A DNA stretch of 64,000 bases from Flaccisagitta enflata (lineage: Eukaryota > Chaetognatha > Sagittoidea > Aphragmophora): assembly GCA_965153355.1 (NCBI GenBank), contig OZ231128.1, positions 15,872,001 through 15,936,000 of the forward strand, read 5' to 3'. Below are positions 1 to 11,023 of this stretch, in pieces (position 1 is the first letter of the stretch; each line of letters starts with the position of its first letter). The notes under the pieces were generated by a model, which ran no database searches, was not told the DNA's origin, and was given only the letters and a program-made list of their open reading frames with translations. The position numbers and the translations under genes were made by a program.

Positions 1-93
1 GGTCCGTAACCATCGAGTCGAAAAGTGGTAAAACGCGCATTTCCGCCCCTGCCCACCTGTCCGCAACTGATGGCCGTGTATCCGGCCTTGTTT
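1..93 (+). mobile_element. Family A element, 3' part (cut by window start)
   Basis: The 3' portion of the most frequent short repeat here, ending in the hallmark GTGTATCCGGCCTTGTTT. The 5' hairpin end lies outside the window. It contains the conserved 'gcatttccgcccctgcccac' block. No coding potential. Confidence 0.7.
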
Positions 94-240
94 ATCTGTT
101 ACCTTCTTTTTTTTTCCCATTGAAAATAACGGAATTGATAGAATTGAAGTGCGCTACAAATAGAAACAGTAGAAATAATAAAAATGCATTACAAACTTTG
201 AACAGTGTTGGCATTGCTCCGGATACACAACCCATAAGTA

Positions 241-1651
241 CAGAAGGAACCATTACAAGAGGTGTGGAGGGACCAAAATTGAAGCGCCCCCCTTACAGCT
301 CACACTACTGCTTATACGCAGTGAACAAGCTCAAGTGGGGGAAAGTAAAAGCTTAAGATTCCAAAACTGCCAGAGTATCATGTTTCATCTTTTGCAGTGT
401 TGTAGAAAATTACCTGACATTTGATATAAGCCAAAGCTGAGGTCATTAGCTCAAATACTTCAGAGGATATATCAAAATCTTTGAAATGTGCAAAACTAGG
501 AAAAGCTCAAAAAACAACTTTCAGACTTGAGTGCTTTGAAACTGGTAAAGGGTGTTGCTTTAATCTTCCATCAATTATTGAACCAAATGTTGCATATCTG
601 GTTTCTACCTGAAGCACCATGAATGCCTTTTAGGTTTTTTTTATCCAACTTGATATAGTCATGCCATTTTTTACTCTGCAACTTGATTTAGATTGAGAAT
701 CAATGAGCAATTTTTTGAGGTTAGAGAGGAACCTTCACATTTTTGGTCATATCTTTTTAGCTGTTTCAATGTTTCTATTTTGACCAACCAAAGCAAGAGG
801 AATAAATGTCAGGCAGTTCCCTACCAGGAGCAACTTTCAAATTATGAATATCTCAAGTTGTTTAGGCGTAATTAGCTTTTACTTTCCCCCACTTGAGGTT
901 GTTCACCCTGTACTCCTCTATTTTGGGTAGCGGTTTGTATCTTAGATGAGTACAAACTCTTTCACCAAGGTGATTTTTGAAATTCCACAAAAAAACTTTT
1001 CAAGACTTTGATTTTCCCCATTTCTATAGCTTTTCAAAAAAAAAAACCCAAATTTTAGTGTAAAAAGGTCAATTATGGAAATTCTAGAGGAATTCTCAAT
1101 AAAAGCCTGGATGAAACAATTGTCTTCAGCTAAGGTACAAACCATTGCCCAGACTAGAGGAAAAGAAGCAATACTACGCGAATTTAAAAAAAAGACGCAC
1201 TTTTGTATTTGCTGATAAAACTGACTGAAAAAGTACCAAAAAAATTTTACAGAAAGAATGATTTTGAAGATTTTCGAATTATCTTTCACTCTAGACCAAT
1301 CCCAGATCTGTATCTTTAACGGTTTAGGAGCTAGAGCTCTTTGAAGTGAGACACCATTTTGCTGAATTGCATCTTTTTCAAAGGGACTGCAAAAACAAAT
1401 TTGGCAACATTCTTATTCAAACTAACGCCATTTCCAAACGAAAACAGATAGAGATACCAGATTGGCGCCAAATGAAAGAGTTTTGCAAGGGCTTCAAAAT
1501 GGTCTAAGATTTTAATTAGTTTTTTTGATTTTCAATGGCGCAATCAATCATTCAAAAGTGCGTCTTTTTTTTAAATTCGTATAGTAGGGTGGGCTTTGAG
1601 GGGGGGCTAAAACATTTGGTCCCTCCACAACTCTCATAATGGTTCCTTCTG
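241..1651. mobile_element. TIR element flanked by TA (Tc1/mariner/pogo-like MITE)
   Basis: The ends are inverted copies, starting CAGAAGGAACCATTA on the left and ending with its complement on the right. Each is immediately flanked by TA (239-240 and 1652-1653). The TIR reaches about 45 bp with mismatches (a TGTGGAGGGACCAAA block is shared). A second inverted pair containing AAAAGTGCGTC lies inside at about 1170-1215 and 1550-1590. A CAG...CTG terminus with TA target sites is typical of the Tc1/mariner/pogo superfamily. No transposase frame remains, so it is non-autonomous or decayed. Units related to its interior recur at 46.06-46.83 kb. Confidence 0.65.
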
Positions 1652-1653
1652 TA

Positions 1654-2124
1654 GTTGCTTGCAGATGGGCAGGGGCAGTGATATAGATGAGCAGGAGTGG
1701 ACAGGGGCTGTATCATAGCATGGCAATGATTGTAATGCTGAAAATCGCTTTTCCGGTCAATTTTGCGTCACCTAAATTTTAGCGTTCCAGTCAGACAGAC
1801 CTTCCAAGGGACAAACCCTTCTAAAGAGTCGCTTAGCAAGCAACAAAAAAGACGCTCTGAGTGAGACTGGGATAAAGTACTGTTTCATGTTACTATTGTA
1901 ACCACTGAATCAAGGATTTATGTGAGATTTTTTGGGTGAAAATCGGGAGTATTGTCCCAGCATATGCGCATTTCCCTCTGCATGACGGCGAAAAAATGCA
2001 ATGAAAAGAGCAGCTTAGGGGATAGGTGGGAAAAACGGTGAAAAACCGAAAATCCAAATCACTGAATCAGTGAAAATTGGCAATCACTCCACCGTTTTTT
2101 CGGCGGTGAATCACCGATCCCCCA
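1654..2124. other. Unassigned intergenic stretch
   Basis: No convincing reading frame, RNA gene or repeat structure seen. Part around 1670-1740 resembles a degraded family A end ('gggcaggggcagtga'). Confidence 0.4.
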
Positions 2125-3025
2125 ACCTTAATTGTGAGCTTATTTTTTAGAGCAGGTTCATAATTTTTTAGACTAAGATAGTTTGTCAAATTTGCTACCT
2201 GGTAAAAAAAATCAGATCTTGAAAAAGTTGATTTTTGCGCCCATAGCATTGAGTTTTGCAAAATTTGCCAATTAAACCATTGCCGAATAGGTTTCAGTTT
2301 AGATCCAATTTTAAAAATTTACTTTGAGCTCAACTTTTAGAGCGAGATCAATATTTCTTAGATGGTGATAGCAGGTCAAATTTCTGACACAGCAAAAAAA
2401 TCAGAATTCAAAAAAGTGTATTTTTGTACCTTCTACATCAATTTTTGTAAAATCTGTCAAAACTGGATATCAATACTAGATTTTTTATTAGAAGTCTATT
2501 CACAAAAATAGATGATACTGGTGCAAAAATACACTTTTTTGAGTTCCGATTTTTTTGCTGTGTCAAAAACTTGTCATACTATCACCACCTAAAAAAAATG
2601 TGAAGCTACTAAAAAAAATGAACATTTGAAATCAACTCTAGATGAATGTTTTTTTATTTTGACCATCCAACTTTAACCAATTTTACAAAAATTGATGTTG
2701 CAACTACAAAAATAAACTTTTTTGAGTTCTGATTTTTTTACTGTGTCAGAAATTTGAAGTGCTATCATCATCTAAAAATTTTTGATCTTGCTCCAAAAAT
2801 TGAGCTCACAGTTAGTTTTCAAAGTTCGATCTAAACTGAAACGGAAACCAACTCGGTGATTGTTCAATAGACAAATTTTGCAAAAATCAATGCTATGGGC
2901 GCAAAAATCAACTTTTTCAAGATCTGATTTTTTTGCTAGGTACCAAATTTGACAAACTTTCTTGGTCTAAAAAATTATAAAGCTGCTCCAAAAAATGAGC
3001 TCACAATATCATTTTGAAAATTACT
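2125..3025. repeat. Large imperfect palindrome of about 210-bp units
   Basis: Two units on the left (from about 2125 and 2330) reappear as reverse complements on the right (about 2640-2810 and 2820-3020), with one more inverted unit near 2500-2600. Each unit carries the same blocks: GAGCTCA, a run like AAAAAAATCAGA, and AAAAGT(T/G) followed by ATTTTTG. The arrangement is a tandem repeat folded into an inverted repeat. Non-coding. Confidence 0.7.
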
Positions 3026-3249
3026 GTCTTTTTTTATTTTGCCATAGTTATATCAGCATGTAACCTGGGCCGAGCCGAAATATATTGGGTTTGTTCCGCA
3101 TTCTGAATTTAGGGGTGTATCGGGTTTCAACGGTTTTTTGGTGTTTGGCTGGGACGGAACGATAATGAGGAGGGGGAGGAGGAGTAAGAGGAAGAAAAAT
3201 GATGGCTACTAAAATGGTGTGTTTTGGAAGAAATCATTACAACCAAGGG

Positions 3250-3250
<1 letters not shown>

Positions 3251-3328
<78 letters not shown>
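3251..3328. repeat. (CT)n microsatellite
   Basis: Uninterrupted CT dinucleotide run of about 78 bp. Open frames of alternating Ser-Leu or Arg-Glu across it are artefacts of the repeat. Confidence 0.97.
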
Positions 3329-3331
<3 letters not shown>

Positions 3332-3476
3332 CCTTCTGTTTCCCTCATTATTCATAAGTCGCTTAACACAAAACGTTTGACACACTTCATGATTTTGAGA
3401 CCAAAAAAAAAAAAACTGACGGAAACAATTTTCTGATGAAGTGGTCATTTGCACAAGAGAATAACCTCTTTACAAA

Positions 3477-3571
3477 TTAATGAATGAATGAATGAATGAA
3501 TGAATGAATGAATGAATGAATGAATAAATGAATGAATGAATGAATGAATGAATGAATGAATGAATGAATGT
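3477..3571. repeat. (TGAA)n microsatellite
   Basis: About 23 TGAA units with a single interruption (TAAATGAA). Confidence 0.97.
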
Positions 3572-3910
3572 TATTTTCTATTTTTACGATTCACATCTGT
3601 GACAGACCAACTGTCCAAAGTACTAATCAATCAACAGCAAGATCTGTGAGATTTTACTTAAAACTAGTCAGATACAAACATAGTCTAATGTAGTTTGAAT
3701 ATAGTCAATCAGGGATATTGTTCCGTCCCGTCCCCGATACGGAATTGCAATAAATCAAAATATTCCGCTATACTACGGAAAATGCCGTTGTTGTTGCGCC
3801 CCCGGCAATGCGCTTTTCCGTCATTTTCCGCTCGGGCCAGCATGTAACATAATAGATTTTTTCTCATCTTAGCAGATTTCTCATCTTTGTTGTTTTTGAG
3901 CTTTTTGAGC

Positions 3911-4003
3911 ATACAGCTCCTGCCCAGATGCCCTAGTGACCTTCTCCAGCACTGCTCCTGCCCACCCGCACTCAATTAGGATAGCCCTGTATCCAGCCTT
4001 GTT
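3911..4003 (+). mobile_element. Family A element, 3' fragment
   Basis: Contains 'agctcctgcccagatgcc', 'cctgcccacccgca' and ends 'tgtatccagccttgtt'. The 5' hairpin is not recognisable. It abuts the next copy head-to-tail. Confidence 0.6.
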
Positions 4004-4187
4004 AGTTGCATGCGTGAGAGGTCAGTCGGTCCATCAGTCTGTAGGTCTGTGATAGCTTTTTTGGCGTTTTTGTATTTTGGGCGGTTTTTGTGTTACTGCT
4101 CCTACCCAAATGCTTGGGTTAGCCTTTCTTATCACTGCCCCTGCCCACCCGCATGTGATATTGGTAGCTGTGTATACGACCTTGTGT
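4002..4187 (+). mobile_element. Family A element, near full length
   Basis: Starts TTAGTTGCATGCGTGAGAGG, followed by the GTCAGTCGGTCC-type core, 'ttttggcg', 'ctgctcctacccaaatgctt', 'cctgcccacccgcat' and a diverged 3' end 'gtatacgaccttgtg'. Directly follows the preceding fragment. Confidence 0.65.
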
Positions 4188-4727
4188 TTCATATTCATGT
4201 TATCTAAAGCAAATTTTCTTTTAATATCACTTTGATGAGAAGAATGAATACAAAATTTTCTTGCTTAAATCGTTACATTTTTTAAATCTTTAGAAAATCA
4301 TAAATCATCTTTTAGTAAAGCCACAATGCTGGGATTGGACTCGTTTGACAGTATTTTTTAAGAAGTTTATTCATGTAAAATTTCAACTAAATCGGTCAAG
4401 GGGTTGCTGCACAAATTGAGTTTCATTCTGAAAAAAGGCAATTGAATTAAACCAACATCTTATCAAAAGAGGAGTTGCATATTAACAAGGAAAAATCACT
4501 TTTTTGCCTTCGAAAAAAATTCACAGCGGGTGATTGGTGTTCCCCAAGTGATATATGACACTTCTGCATCAGTCGCGGCTCAGGGCACTCAAAGCTGTCT
4601 TTGTCTATGAATGGTGACGCTGTGTTCACGTTTTCCACATTTTTCCCAAGGATGGATACTTTTCATCAATTTCAATTTTTGGCCCTATGTAACAACAAAA
4701 ATGAGTTCAACAGACATTGACTAACTT
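4188..4727. other. Unassigned intergenic stretch
   Basis: AT-rich, without a convincing gene or repeat. Confidence 0.4.
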
Positions 4728-4818
4728 TCATGACCGACCAACTGACCAACCAACCGACCAAGCAAGCAACAGATGGACAAATTGGGGTATTAAGTCATGT
4801 AGCACGCAACTTAAAAAA
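4728..4818 (-). mobile_element. Family A element, 5' fragment (reverse)
   Basis: Carries the reverse core 'gaccgaccaactgaccaacc' and the degenerate terminal 'gtagcacgcaacttaaaaa'. It borders the long (CA)n microsatellite. Confidence 0.55.
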
Positions 4819-4833
4819 TACTTTTACAAAGCA

Positions 4834-4997
<164 letters not shown>

Positions 4998-5367
4998 AAG
5001 GCGCATAAAGCAAAATGAGAGAGAAAAAAATAAACTGCAATGAGGAGACAGAAAAAAAATGAAAAGAACAAAAACAATCTTACGATTTTTTTCCGGTCTC
5101 CGGTCGTTACTGGTACTAACTGGAACAAATGAGAAAAATTATCGTCAATCAAATACAGGGACCACAGGTATGGTTTCTTTGTCGCAACTTGGAGGTGGCT
5201 GTGGTAAAAATAGTAAATTTTGGTGAATTTGGCCGCAAAATTGAGCTTCTTCTCTTTACAAATGTGACAAAAAATTCATGAGATAACAAAACCAGAACTC
5301 AAGAGCTAATCAGTGGTGCAATCCGCATGTTTCTATCATTTTTTTGCTAAAATTTGAGAGCATTTCA

Positions 5368-5835
5368 ATAGTTAGTGGACAAAACAAAATAGGTTGGTTT
5401 TGACCCAACCTACTGTTATCCAACAGCAGGCTGTAAACAACAACTGGTTGTAAAAATTACAGCAAGCTGTCATGCTACAAAATTGGCAAAAATCCAATTT
5501 TTACCAAATAGAATGAGACCTGAAAATTTATAATTGTGATGAAATTCTGACAAGTTTGATATGTCACAACATATACTTTTATATGAAAAGGAAAATTTTT
5601 TATCAATGTTTAATAAAGAAAAAAGTTATAATGCAATGTTAAAAAATGATTTCTTATAAAAAGTGTTAAGTGTGACATGTCAAACTTCTCAGAATTTCAT
5701 CAGTATTATGAATATACTAGTCACGTTCTATTTTCTTTAAGTTGGATTTTTGCCGACTTTGTAAGATGAGGTAAGTAGGTTGGATCAGAGCCAACAGAGT
5801 GAGCTCTTTACCTATTTTGTTTTGACCACTGACTG
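5368..5835. mobile_element. Small TIR element (MITE-like)
   Basis: The left end (AGTTAGTGGACAAAACAAAA) and right end (complement of CAGTCAGTGGTCAAAACAAA) are inverted copies. Inner blocks also pair: AGGTTGG / CCAACCT, and 'tgatgaaattctga' with 'tcagaatttcatca'. The interior is AT-rich with no coding frame. The target duplication is unclear. Confidence 0.55.
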
Positions 5836-6043
5836 TCAAAGATGGGAATTGGAGAAAAAAGAAATCCCTTTTTTTTTCTGATCAACTTCAAATTAATGGC
5901 ATTTCTAAACTTTTTGATGCACAGAGACGAGATTGCGCTCAGATTGTAGATTTGTGGATGTACATCAAAATAATGATAAATTGTGTTTATTATTCGAAAC
6001 GAGAAGTTAAAATATCTCTCTTTCAAGGTGCTGCTAAACATCT

Positions 6044-6051
6044 TTCCTACA
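6044..6051. repeat. 8-bp target duplication TTCCTACA (left copy)
   Basis: TTCCTACA directly precedes the left TIR of the hAT-like element and recurs directly after the right TIR at 14146-14153. Confidence 0.8.
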
Positions 6052-6300
6052 TAGGGCTGAGTCGAGGATTTGATATTTTTCCTCGATGATTAATTGCCTG
6101 AAATCTTAATTCCTCGAGGAATCCTCGAGCATTTTCGAGGATTTTTTTTTTGGGCATTCTATAATTGATTACAAATAACTTTTCTACCCCTTAGTTCTAA
6201 AAAGAAAGAAATGGTAACGCAACGGGACTTGTTTTTCTTTCAAACTTTATAGACTAACATGTTTCAAAGCAGGCCACAAACAAGTCAATTTTTTTTTCAG

Positions 6301-6480
6301 TTTTCAGTCGCGGACTAGCGACTCTATAAGAGGCTTTGTCCGTCCGTCCGTCGGTTGGTTGGTCGGTTGGTTGGTCGGTTGGTCGGTCCATTACGCTCGA
6401 GTCGAAAAGTGGGAAAACACGCATTTCCGCCCCTGCCCACCCGTCCGCGACTGGTATTTGCCGTGTATCCGGCCTTGTTT
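6301..6480 (+). mobile_element. Family A element, full length
   Basis: 5' hairpin GTCGC-GGACTA-GCGAC, then 'tctataagaggctttgtccg', a GTCC/GTCGGTTG core, 'gcatttccgcccctgcccac' and the 3' end GTGTATCCGGCCTTGTTT. Confidence 0.75.
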
Positions 6481-6835
6481 AGCCAAAAAGAAGTAACATT
6501 ATTTGTCTCACTCAGAGGTTCATGAGGAAGGAATCATTCTTTTTTCAAGATTTTTTTCTGAGGAAAGTAAGAGCGTCGATGGTTTCTTCTTTTGGACTGG
6601 ATCGTAATTTGGTCACTAACATCCCAGCCGCAATGTAGAGATCGCATGCTTTCTTGAGCAATTCATTTTTGGTCGGATAATCAAGAGACGACTCAAGCGG
6701 TGAAGATGACGGGAAAAGACGAAGGAGACCGGAAATGCTGGAATTTTTTAGTCGCGTGCACGCGACTCTACAACCCGCTTTGTCCGTCGGTCGGTCGGTC
6801 GGTTGGTCGGTCACACTTTACTTTTTTTATCAATT

Positions 6836-7235
6836 TTATTTCTTTATGTCATTTTTAGTCATTCTAAGTCATTCTTAGTCATTCTAAGTCATTCTTAGTC
6901 ATTTTAAGTCATTTCAAGACATTATTATCATTTCAGTCAATGTAGTCCTTTTCATCATTTTAAGTCATTCTAAGTCATTTAAAGTTATTTTAAGTCATTT
7001 CAAGTGATTTTAAGTCATTTCAAGTGATTTTAAGGCATTTCAAGTCATTCCAAGTCATTTTAAGTCATTATTGTCATTTTAGTCTATATAATCCTTTTCA
7101 TCATTATAAGTCATTTTAAGTCATTTTATGTCATTATAAGTCATTATACATCATTTTAAGTCATTTTAAGTCATTTTTAGTTATTCTGAGCCATTCTAAG
7201 TCATTCTCAGTCATTTTAGTCATTTTAGTCATTTT
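6836..7235. repeat. 10-bp minisatellite (TAAGTCATTT)n
   Basis: About 40 degenerate copies of AGTCATTNTA; variation is mostly T/C/A at one position. It occupies the first half of the expanded family A core. Confidence 0.9.
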
Positions 7236-7244
7236 ACTTTTTAT

Positions 7245-7700
7245 TTACATAACTATAGGTAATTATAGGTCCTTATGCAATTTTGGGTAATCCTAGGTAA
7301 TTATAGGTCATCATAGGTCATGCAATTATAGGTAATCATAGGTCATTATAGGTAATTATAGGTCATTATGTAATTTTAGGTAATTATAGGTCATTATGTG
7401 ATTTTAGGTAATTATAGGTCATTATAGGTGATTATAGGTTATTATGCAATTATAGGTCATTATTGGTAATTATAGGTCAATATGTAATCATAGGTAATTA
7501 TAGGTAATTATAAGTAATTATAGGTCATTATGTAATTATAGTTAATTATAGGTCATGATAGGTAATTATAGGTCATTATAGGTCATTATGCTATTAAAGG
7601 TCATTATTTGATTATGGGTGATTTTAGGTAAATAGGTAATTATAGGTCATTATAGGCAAATATAGGTCAATAGGAAATTATAGTCATTATCATCATTACA
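7245..7700. repeat. 10-bp minisatellite (AATTATAGGT)n
   Basis: Degenerate tandem units of AATTATAGGT and its variant GTCATTATAG. It follows the previous array after a brief change of motif. Confidence 0.9.
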
Positions 7701-7770
7701 GGAAATAACGTACTTATATAATTATGCGATTATGTAGTCTCGCACGCGACTTATAGGTGTTGGCCTTGTT

Positions 7771-8540
7771 CTTTCCAACAATCGAATATTCAAGATTTCG
7801 CCATTTTTTATGCGAACGGCGACATGCTTTCCTCAACAGATTTAGCTATAAATTCAATAACTGTGTCGGGATGAAGCAGATTTAAGCGCAATGAAAAATG
7901 CTTCTTTTAGTGAATGATCTAGGGACACTAAAACATGTAGAATTTAACCATGACATGCGCTGTTGCTGTTGCTGTTGCTGTAGTACAGAAAAAACTGGTC
8001 AATTTTTTTTTATATTTTTTTTGTGTTTACCATCACATGTATATTAATATGAAGTGGACATGTAATTAACAAGAAAATTTTATCATTTAATTATGTTTGC
8101 CACTCCAAGCTGAGTAGAAATATTTATGACTAGAGCTTTTCACGGGTGACCTTAATGTTACCCGATTCAGTGAGTAAGAACTGATGAGTGCCCCTGTGAC
8201 TATCAAATATGATGTAAGTTCTAAGCTGCTAACCCTGCAAAGAAAGTTGTTATAGAAATTCTTGATGCTGAGAAGAAACTACGATTGGATATTCAAGAGC
8301 CAATCCAGAATTTATTTCATTCTTTTTCTTTTTATGCAATATGCGAAGTTGGTTTCTGTTGCTCGAAACAATCACCTTAACTTTCGCACATCCACGTCTC
8401 AAACAGGTTCTTTACGCAAAAATGTAAGGATAACTGACATGCATTGTCGATTAATACAACGAAGGCTTGAACGAATCTATGGATAGACAGACAAACAAAC
8501 GAACACTTGAGCAAACAATTGAACAAACAAACAATGTCTG

Positions 8541-8544
<4 letters not shown>
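7771..8544. other. Unassigned stretch inside the hAT-like element
   Basis: No gene supported. A short (TGCTGT)n run lies at about 7960-7982. Confidence 0.4.

Positions 8545-8601
<57 letters not shown>
8545..8601. repeat. (GA)n microsatellite
   Basis: Pure GA run of about 57 bp. Confidence 0.97.
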
Positions 8602-8604
<3 letters not shown>

Positions 8605-8754
8605 CCAATCATCGATTTTTTTAATGTTCTGCATACAGGCGACTAAGTGAGTGCTCGAGATTAAGACAGGCGCCGGCGTGATTGGAAGCAAAACCTACAA
8701 AGAGTCACATCAGGGCTGCTCTGAAACAGTAATACTACGTAACTCAGTGACCTC

Positions 8755-8812
8755 GTGATGATTACGATGATGATGATGATGATGATTATGATGACGACAA
8801 CGACGACGACGG

Positions 8813-8861
<49 letters not shown>

Positions 8862-8925
8862 GATGAAGATGAAGATGAAGATGAAGATGATGACGATGTT
8901 GATGATGACAATCATGTTCATGATG
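8755..8925. repeat. (GAT)n / (GAA,GAC) trinucleotide repeat
   Basis: About 170 bp of ATG/GAT triplets with GAC and GAAGAT variants. The preceding 60 bp ('attggaagcaaaacctac', 'ctctgaaacagt') resembles the flank of the similar repeat at 10.06-10.16 kb, so the SSR and its flank were copied together. Confidence 0.9.
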
Positions 8926-8972
8926 ATAACTTGCTGTGTCAGTCGGCCAGTCGGTAGGTTGGTCTGTGACTC

Positions 8973-9192
8973 TTTTAATCACATGCTACGCGACTCGATA
9001 CCCTGCTTTGTCCATCCGTCCATCGGTTGATCGGTCAGTCAGTCAGTGGTCGGTCCCCAATATACCTTTTGGCGTTTTTTTTTTTGTGTGTTTTGAGCTT
9101 ACTGCTCCTGCGCAAATGCTTTAGTGACCTTCTCTATCACTGCCCCTGCCCACCCGCACGCGATTAGGGTAGCCATGTATCTGGCCTTGTTT
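8973..9192 (+). mobile_element. Family A element, full length
   Basis: Degenerate 5' hairpin region 'cacatgctacgcgactcgat', GTCC/GTCAGTCA core, 'ttttggcg', 'ctgctcctgcgcaaatgctt', 'cctgcccacccgcacgcgat' and 3' end 'tgtatctggccttgttt'. A second 3' fragment ('ctgtgtatgcagccttgttt') follows at about 9222-9270. Confidence 0.7.
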
Positions 9193-9524
9193 CAAAATGG
9201 AAGCATTTTTTTTCTATACTACCCCTGGCTACTCGTTCCTGACTGGGGTCTGTGTATGCAGCCTTGTTTTTTGCTTCCTTTGAGCAGGTGACTTCAGCAT
9301 TGTTGACGTCGACATCAGGGAGATGAACATGGCGAGACGCAGATGATCAGACAAGTCAAGAAAGATGGATGGAATCAGAGATGCAGGCGCAGGTCAGAAG
9401 CAAAGGGAAATTATATCGATGCTGAGGGGGGAGGATGCAATGGTAACCTGAGCAAGGGCTAGGTCTGAGCAGACCGTTTTGCGCCTAATCGTCAATCGTC
9501 GCCGTTGTCATCAACCTATTGATA

Positions 9525-9743
9525 ACAAGTGACGCGGGGTCACAATATTGTTGCGGACGGGTGGGCAGGGGCATCCAACCCCCATCAACACTCCAACCCA
9601 CGTCCAACACTCAAACATACAAAGAAAGTATCAAAAACGCTCGTTATCAACTCGATCACCATGACCGACTGACCGACCGACCGACAGACCAACTGACGGA
9701 CGGACAAAGCCTCTGATAGATTTCCGTGTCCGCAACCAAAAAA
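9525..9743 (-). mobile_element. Family A element (reverse), GTGACGCGGGGTCAC subtype
   Basis: Reverse copy that begins 'aacaagtgacgcggggtcac' instead of 'aaacaaggccggatac', then has the shared 'gcggacgggtgggcaggggc', the GACC core, 'ggacaaagcctct' and the terminal 'gtgtccgcaac'. The subtype recurs at 16.07 and 54.33 kb. Confidence 0.7.
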
Positions 9744-9768
9744 GTTTCGGAAACAAAATAAAATGATG

Positions 9769-9770
<2 letters not shown>

Positions 9771-9841
<71 letters not shown>

Positions 9842-9990
9842 GGATAAATACAGACAGATGGACACAGAGATAGAATCAGAGACAGAAATAGGGACAGAAA
9901 GAGAGACAGAGATAGAGACAGAGTAAGAGATGAAGACAGAGATAGAGACAGCGATAGAGACAAAGACAGAGACAAAGAAATCCTCCCTTA
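9771..9990. repeat. (GA)n followed by (GACAGA)n array
   Basis: About 70 bp of pure GA, then about 145 bp of degenerate GACAGAGA/GATAGAGACAGA units. Confidence 0.92.
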
Positions 9991-10161
9991 TCGATAATGT
10001 AATTATTTTTTGATAGGCAACTGCAGGCCCATCTCGCATCAATACCTAGCAAAAAAGGCATTGGAAGCAAAGCTCGAGCTACGGAAGCGGATCTCATGTC
10101 AATCGGCGACCACAGAGCTCTGCTGTGAAACAGTGTCCTCTGAATGGCTCGGTACAGTCGG

Positions 10162-10265
10162 GATGATGATGATGACAATGACAACGACGACGATCATGAC
10201 GACGACTAAAAAGACGATGAAGATAATGACAAAGATGACGATGATGATGGTGATGATGATGCAGA
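10162..10265. repeat. (GAT/GAC)n trinucleotide-rich stretch
   Basis: Imperfect GATGATGAC-type triplets. Confidence 0.85.
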
Positions 10266-10319
10266 AATTAACAGTTCGACGTTGAATATAGCTTGACAAG
10301 CTTGTGGAGTGCCTATCAT

Positions 10320-10333
10320 GATCACAATGACGA

Positions 10334-10367
<34 letters not shown>

Positions 10368-10425
10368 AATGATGACGATGATGACGACATTGACAATGAT
10401 GACAATGATATTGATGATGACGATG
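10320..10425. repeat. (GAT)n trinucleotide repeat
   Basis: Run of GAT triplets with GAC, AAT and ATT variants; leads into the (CA)n repeat. Confidence 0.88.
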
Positions 10426-10436
10426 CACAGTACACA

Positions 10437-10593
<157 letters not shown>

Positions 10594-10648
10594 CTGTGTG
10601 TGAACAAGGGCTTGCAGAGGTCAATTGATCCTTTTTCATTGATTACAG

Positions 10649-10738
10649 TACATACATGGTTCGGCGATTACAGTTAGGCACGTCTGGCGGCAAGACACAA
10701 GCAATAAAGACAGCATCAGCGGAGTTTGGCGATGTCAG
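10649..10738 (+). CDS. Candidate internal exon of an unidentified host gene
   Basis: A 90-nt segment with strong splice signals on both sides: acceptor CTTTTTCATTGATTACAG before it and donor CAG|GTAAGT after it. It is open in phase 0 for all 30 codons (begins Tyr-Ile-His-Gly, ends Trp-Arg-Cys-Gln) and joins in phase to the exon at 11499. A second frame is also open, so the frame is supported mainly by the phase match. I do not recognise the protein. It lies between a (CA)n and a (GT)n repeat inside the hAT-like element. A possible upstream exon at 10017 was not phase-compatible. Confidence 0.4.
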
Positions 10739-10751
10739 GTAAGTCTGTGAG

Positions 10752-10817
10752 TGTGTCTGTGTGTGTGTGTGTGTGTCTGTGTGTGCGCGCGCACATGTGT
10801 GTGTGTGCGCGCGCGTG

Positions 10818-10880
<63 letters not shown>
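10752..10880. repeat. (GT)n microsatellite with GCGC interruptions
   Basis: TG/GT run with two GTGCGCGCGC blocks; alternating purine-pyrimidine over about 130 bp, a Z-DNA-prone composition. It starts just after the candidate exon's splice donor. Confidence 0.95.
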
Positions 10881-10883
<3 letters not shown>

Positions 10884-10970
10884 AGCTTGTATGAGTGTCT
10901 TGTAAAAAACTAACAACTCTCATAATTATTAAGATCTATATCTACATCTTTCTTCATTCTTCGCGCGCGC

Positions 10971-11023
<53 letters not shown>

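Larger units (their letters stand above)
6744..7770 (+). mobile_element. Family A element with expanded minisatellite core
   Basis: The 5' end is canonical (TTTTTAGTCGCGTGCACGCGAC, 'tctacaacccgctttgtccg', GTCGGTC core). The 3' end (7739-7770) has 'cgcacgcgactt' and 'gttggccttgtt'. Instead of the usual 100-bp middle there are about 900 bp of two consecutive minisatellites, which are listed separately. Confidence 0.65.

Noticed and set aside
6838-7720. CRISPR-like array
   Set aside because: Ten-bp degenerate tandem units without spacers in eukaryotic DNA: a minisatellite.
8661-9030. Met/Asp/His-rich frames at 8.7-9.0 kb
   Set aside because: Translation of the (GAT)n repeat.
10017-10154. Possible exon upstream of 10649 (acceptor TTTTTTGATAG)
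   Set aside because: The only plausible donor (CTCG|GTACAG) gives a phase that does not match the next exon; kept only as a remark.
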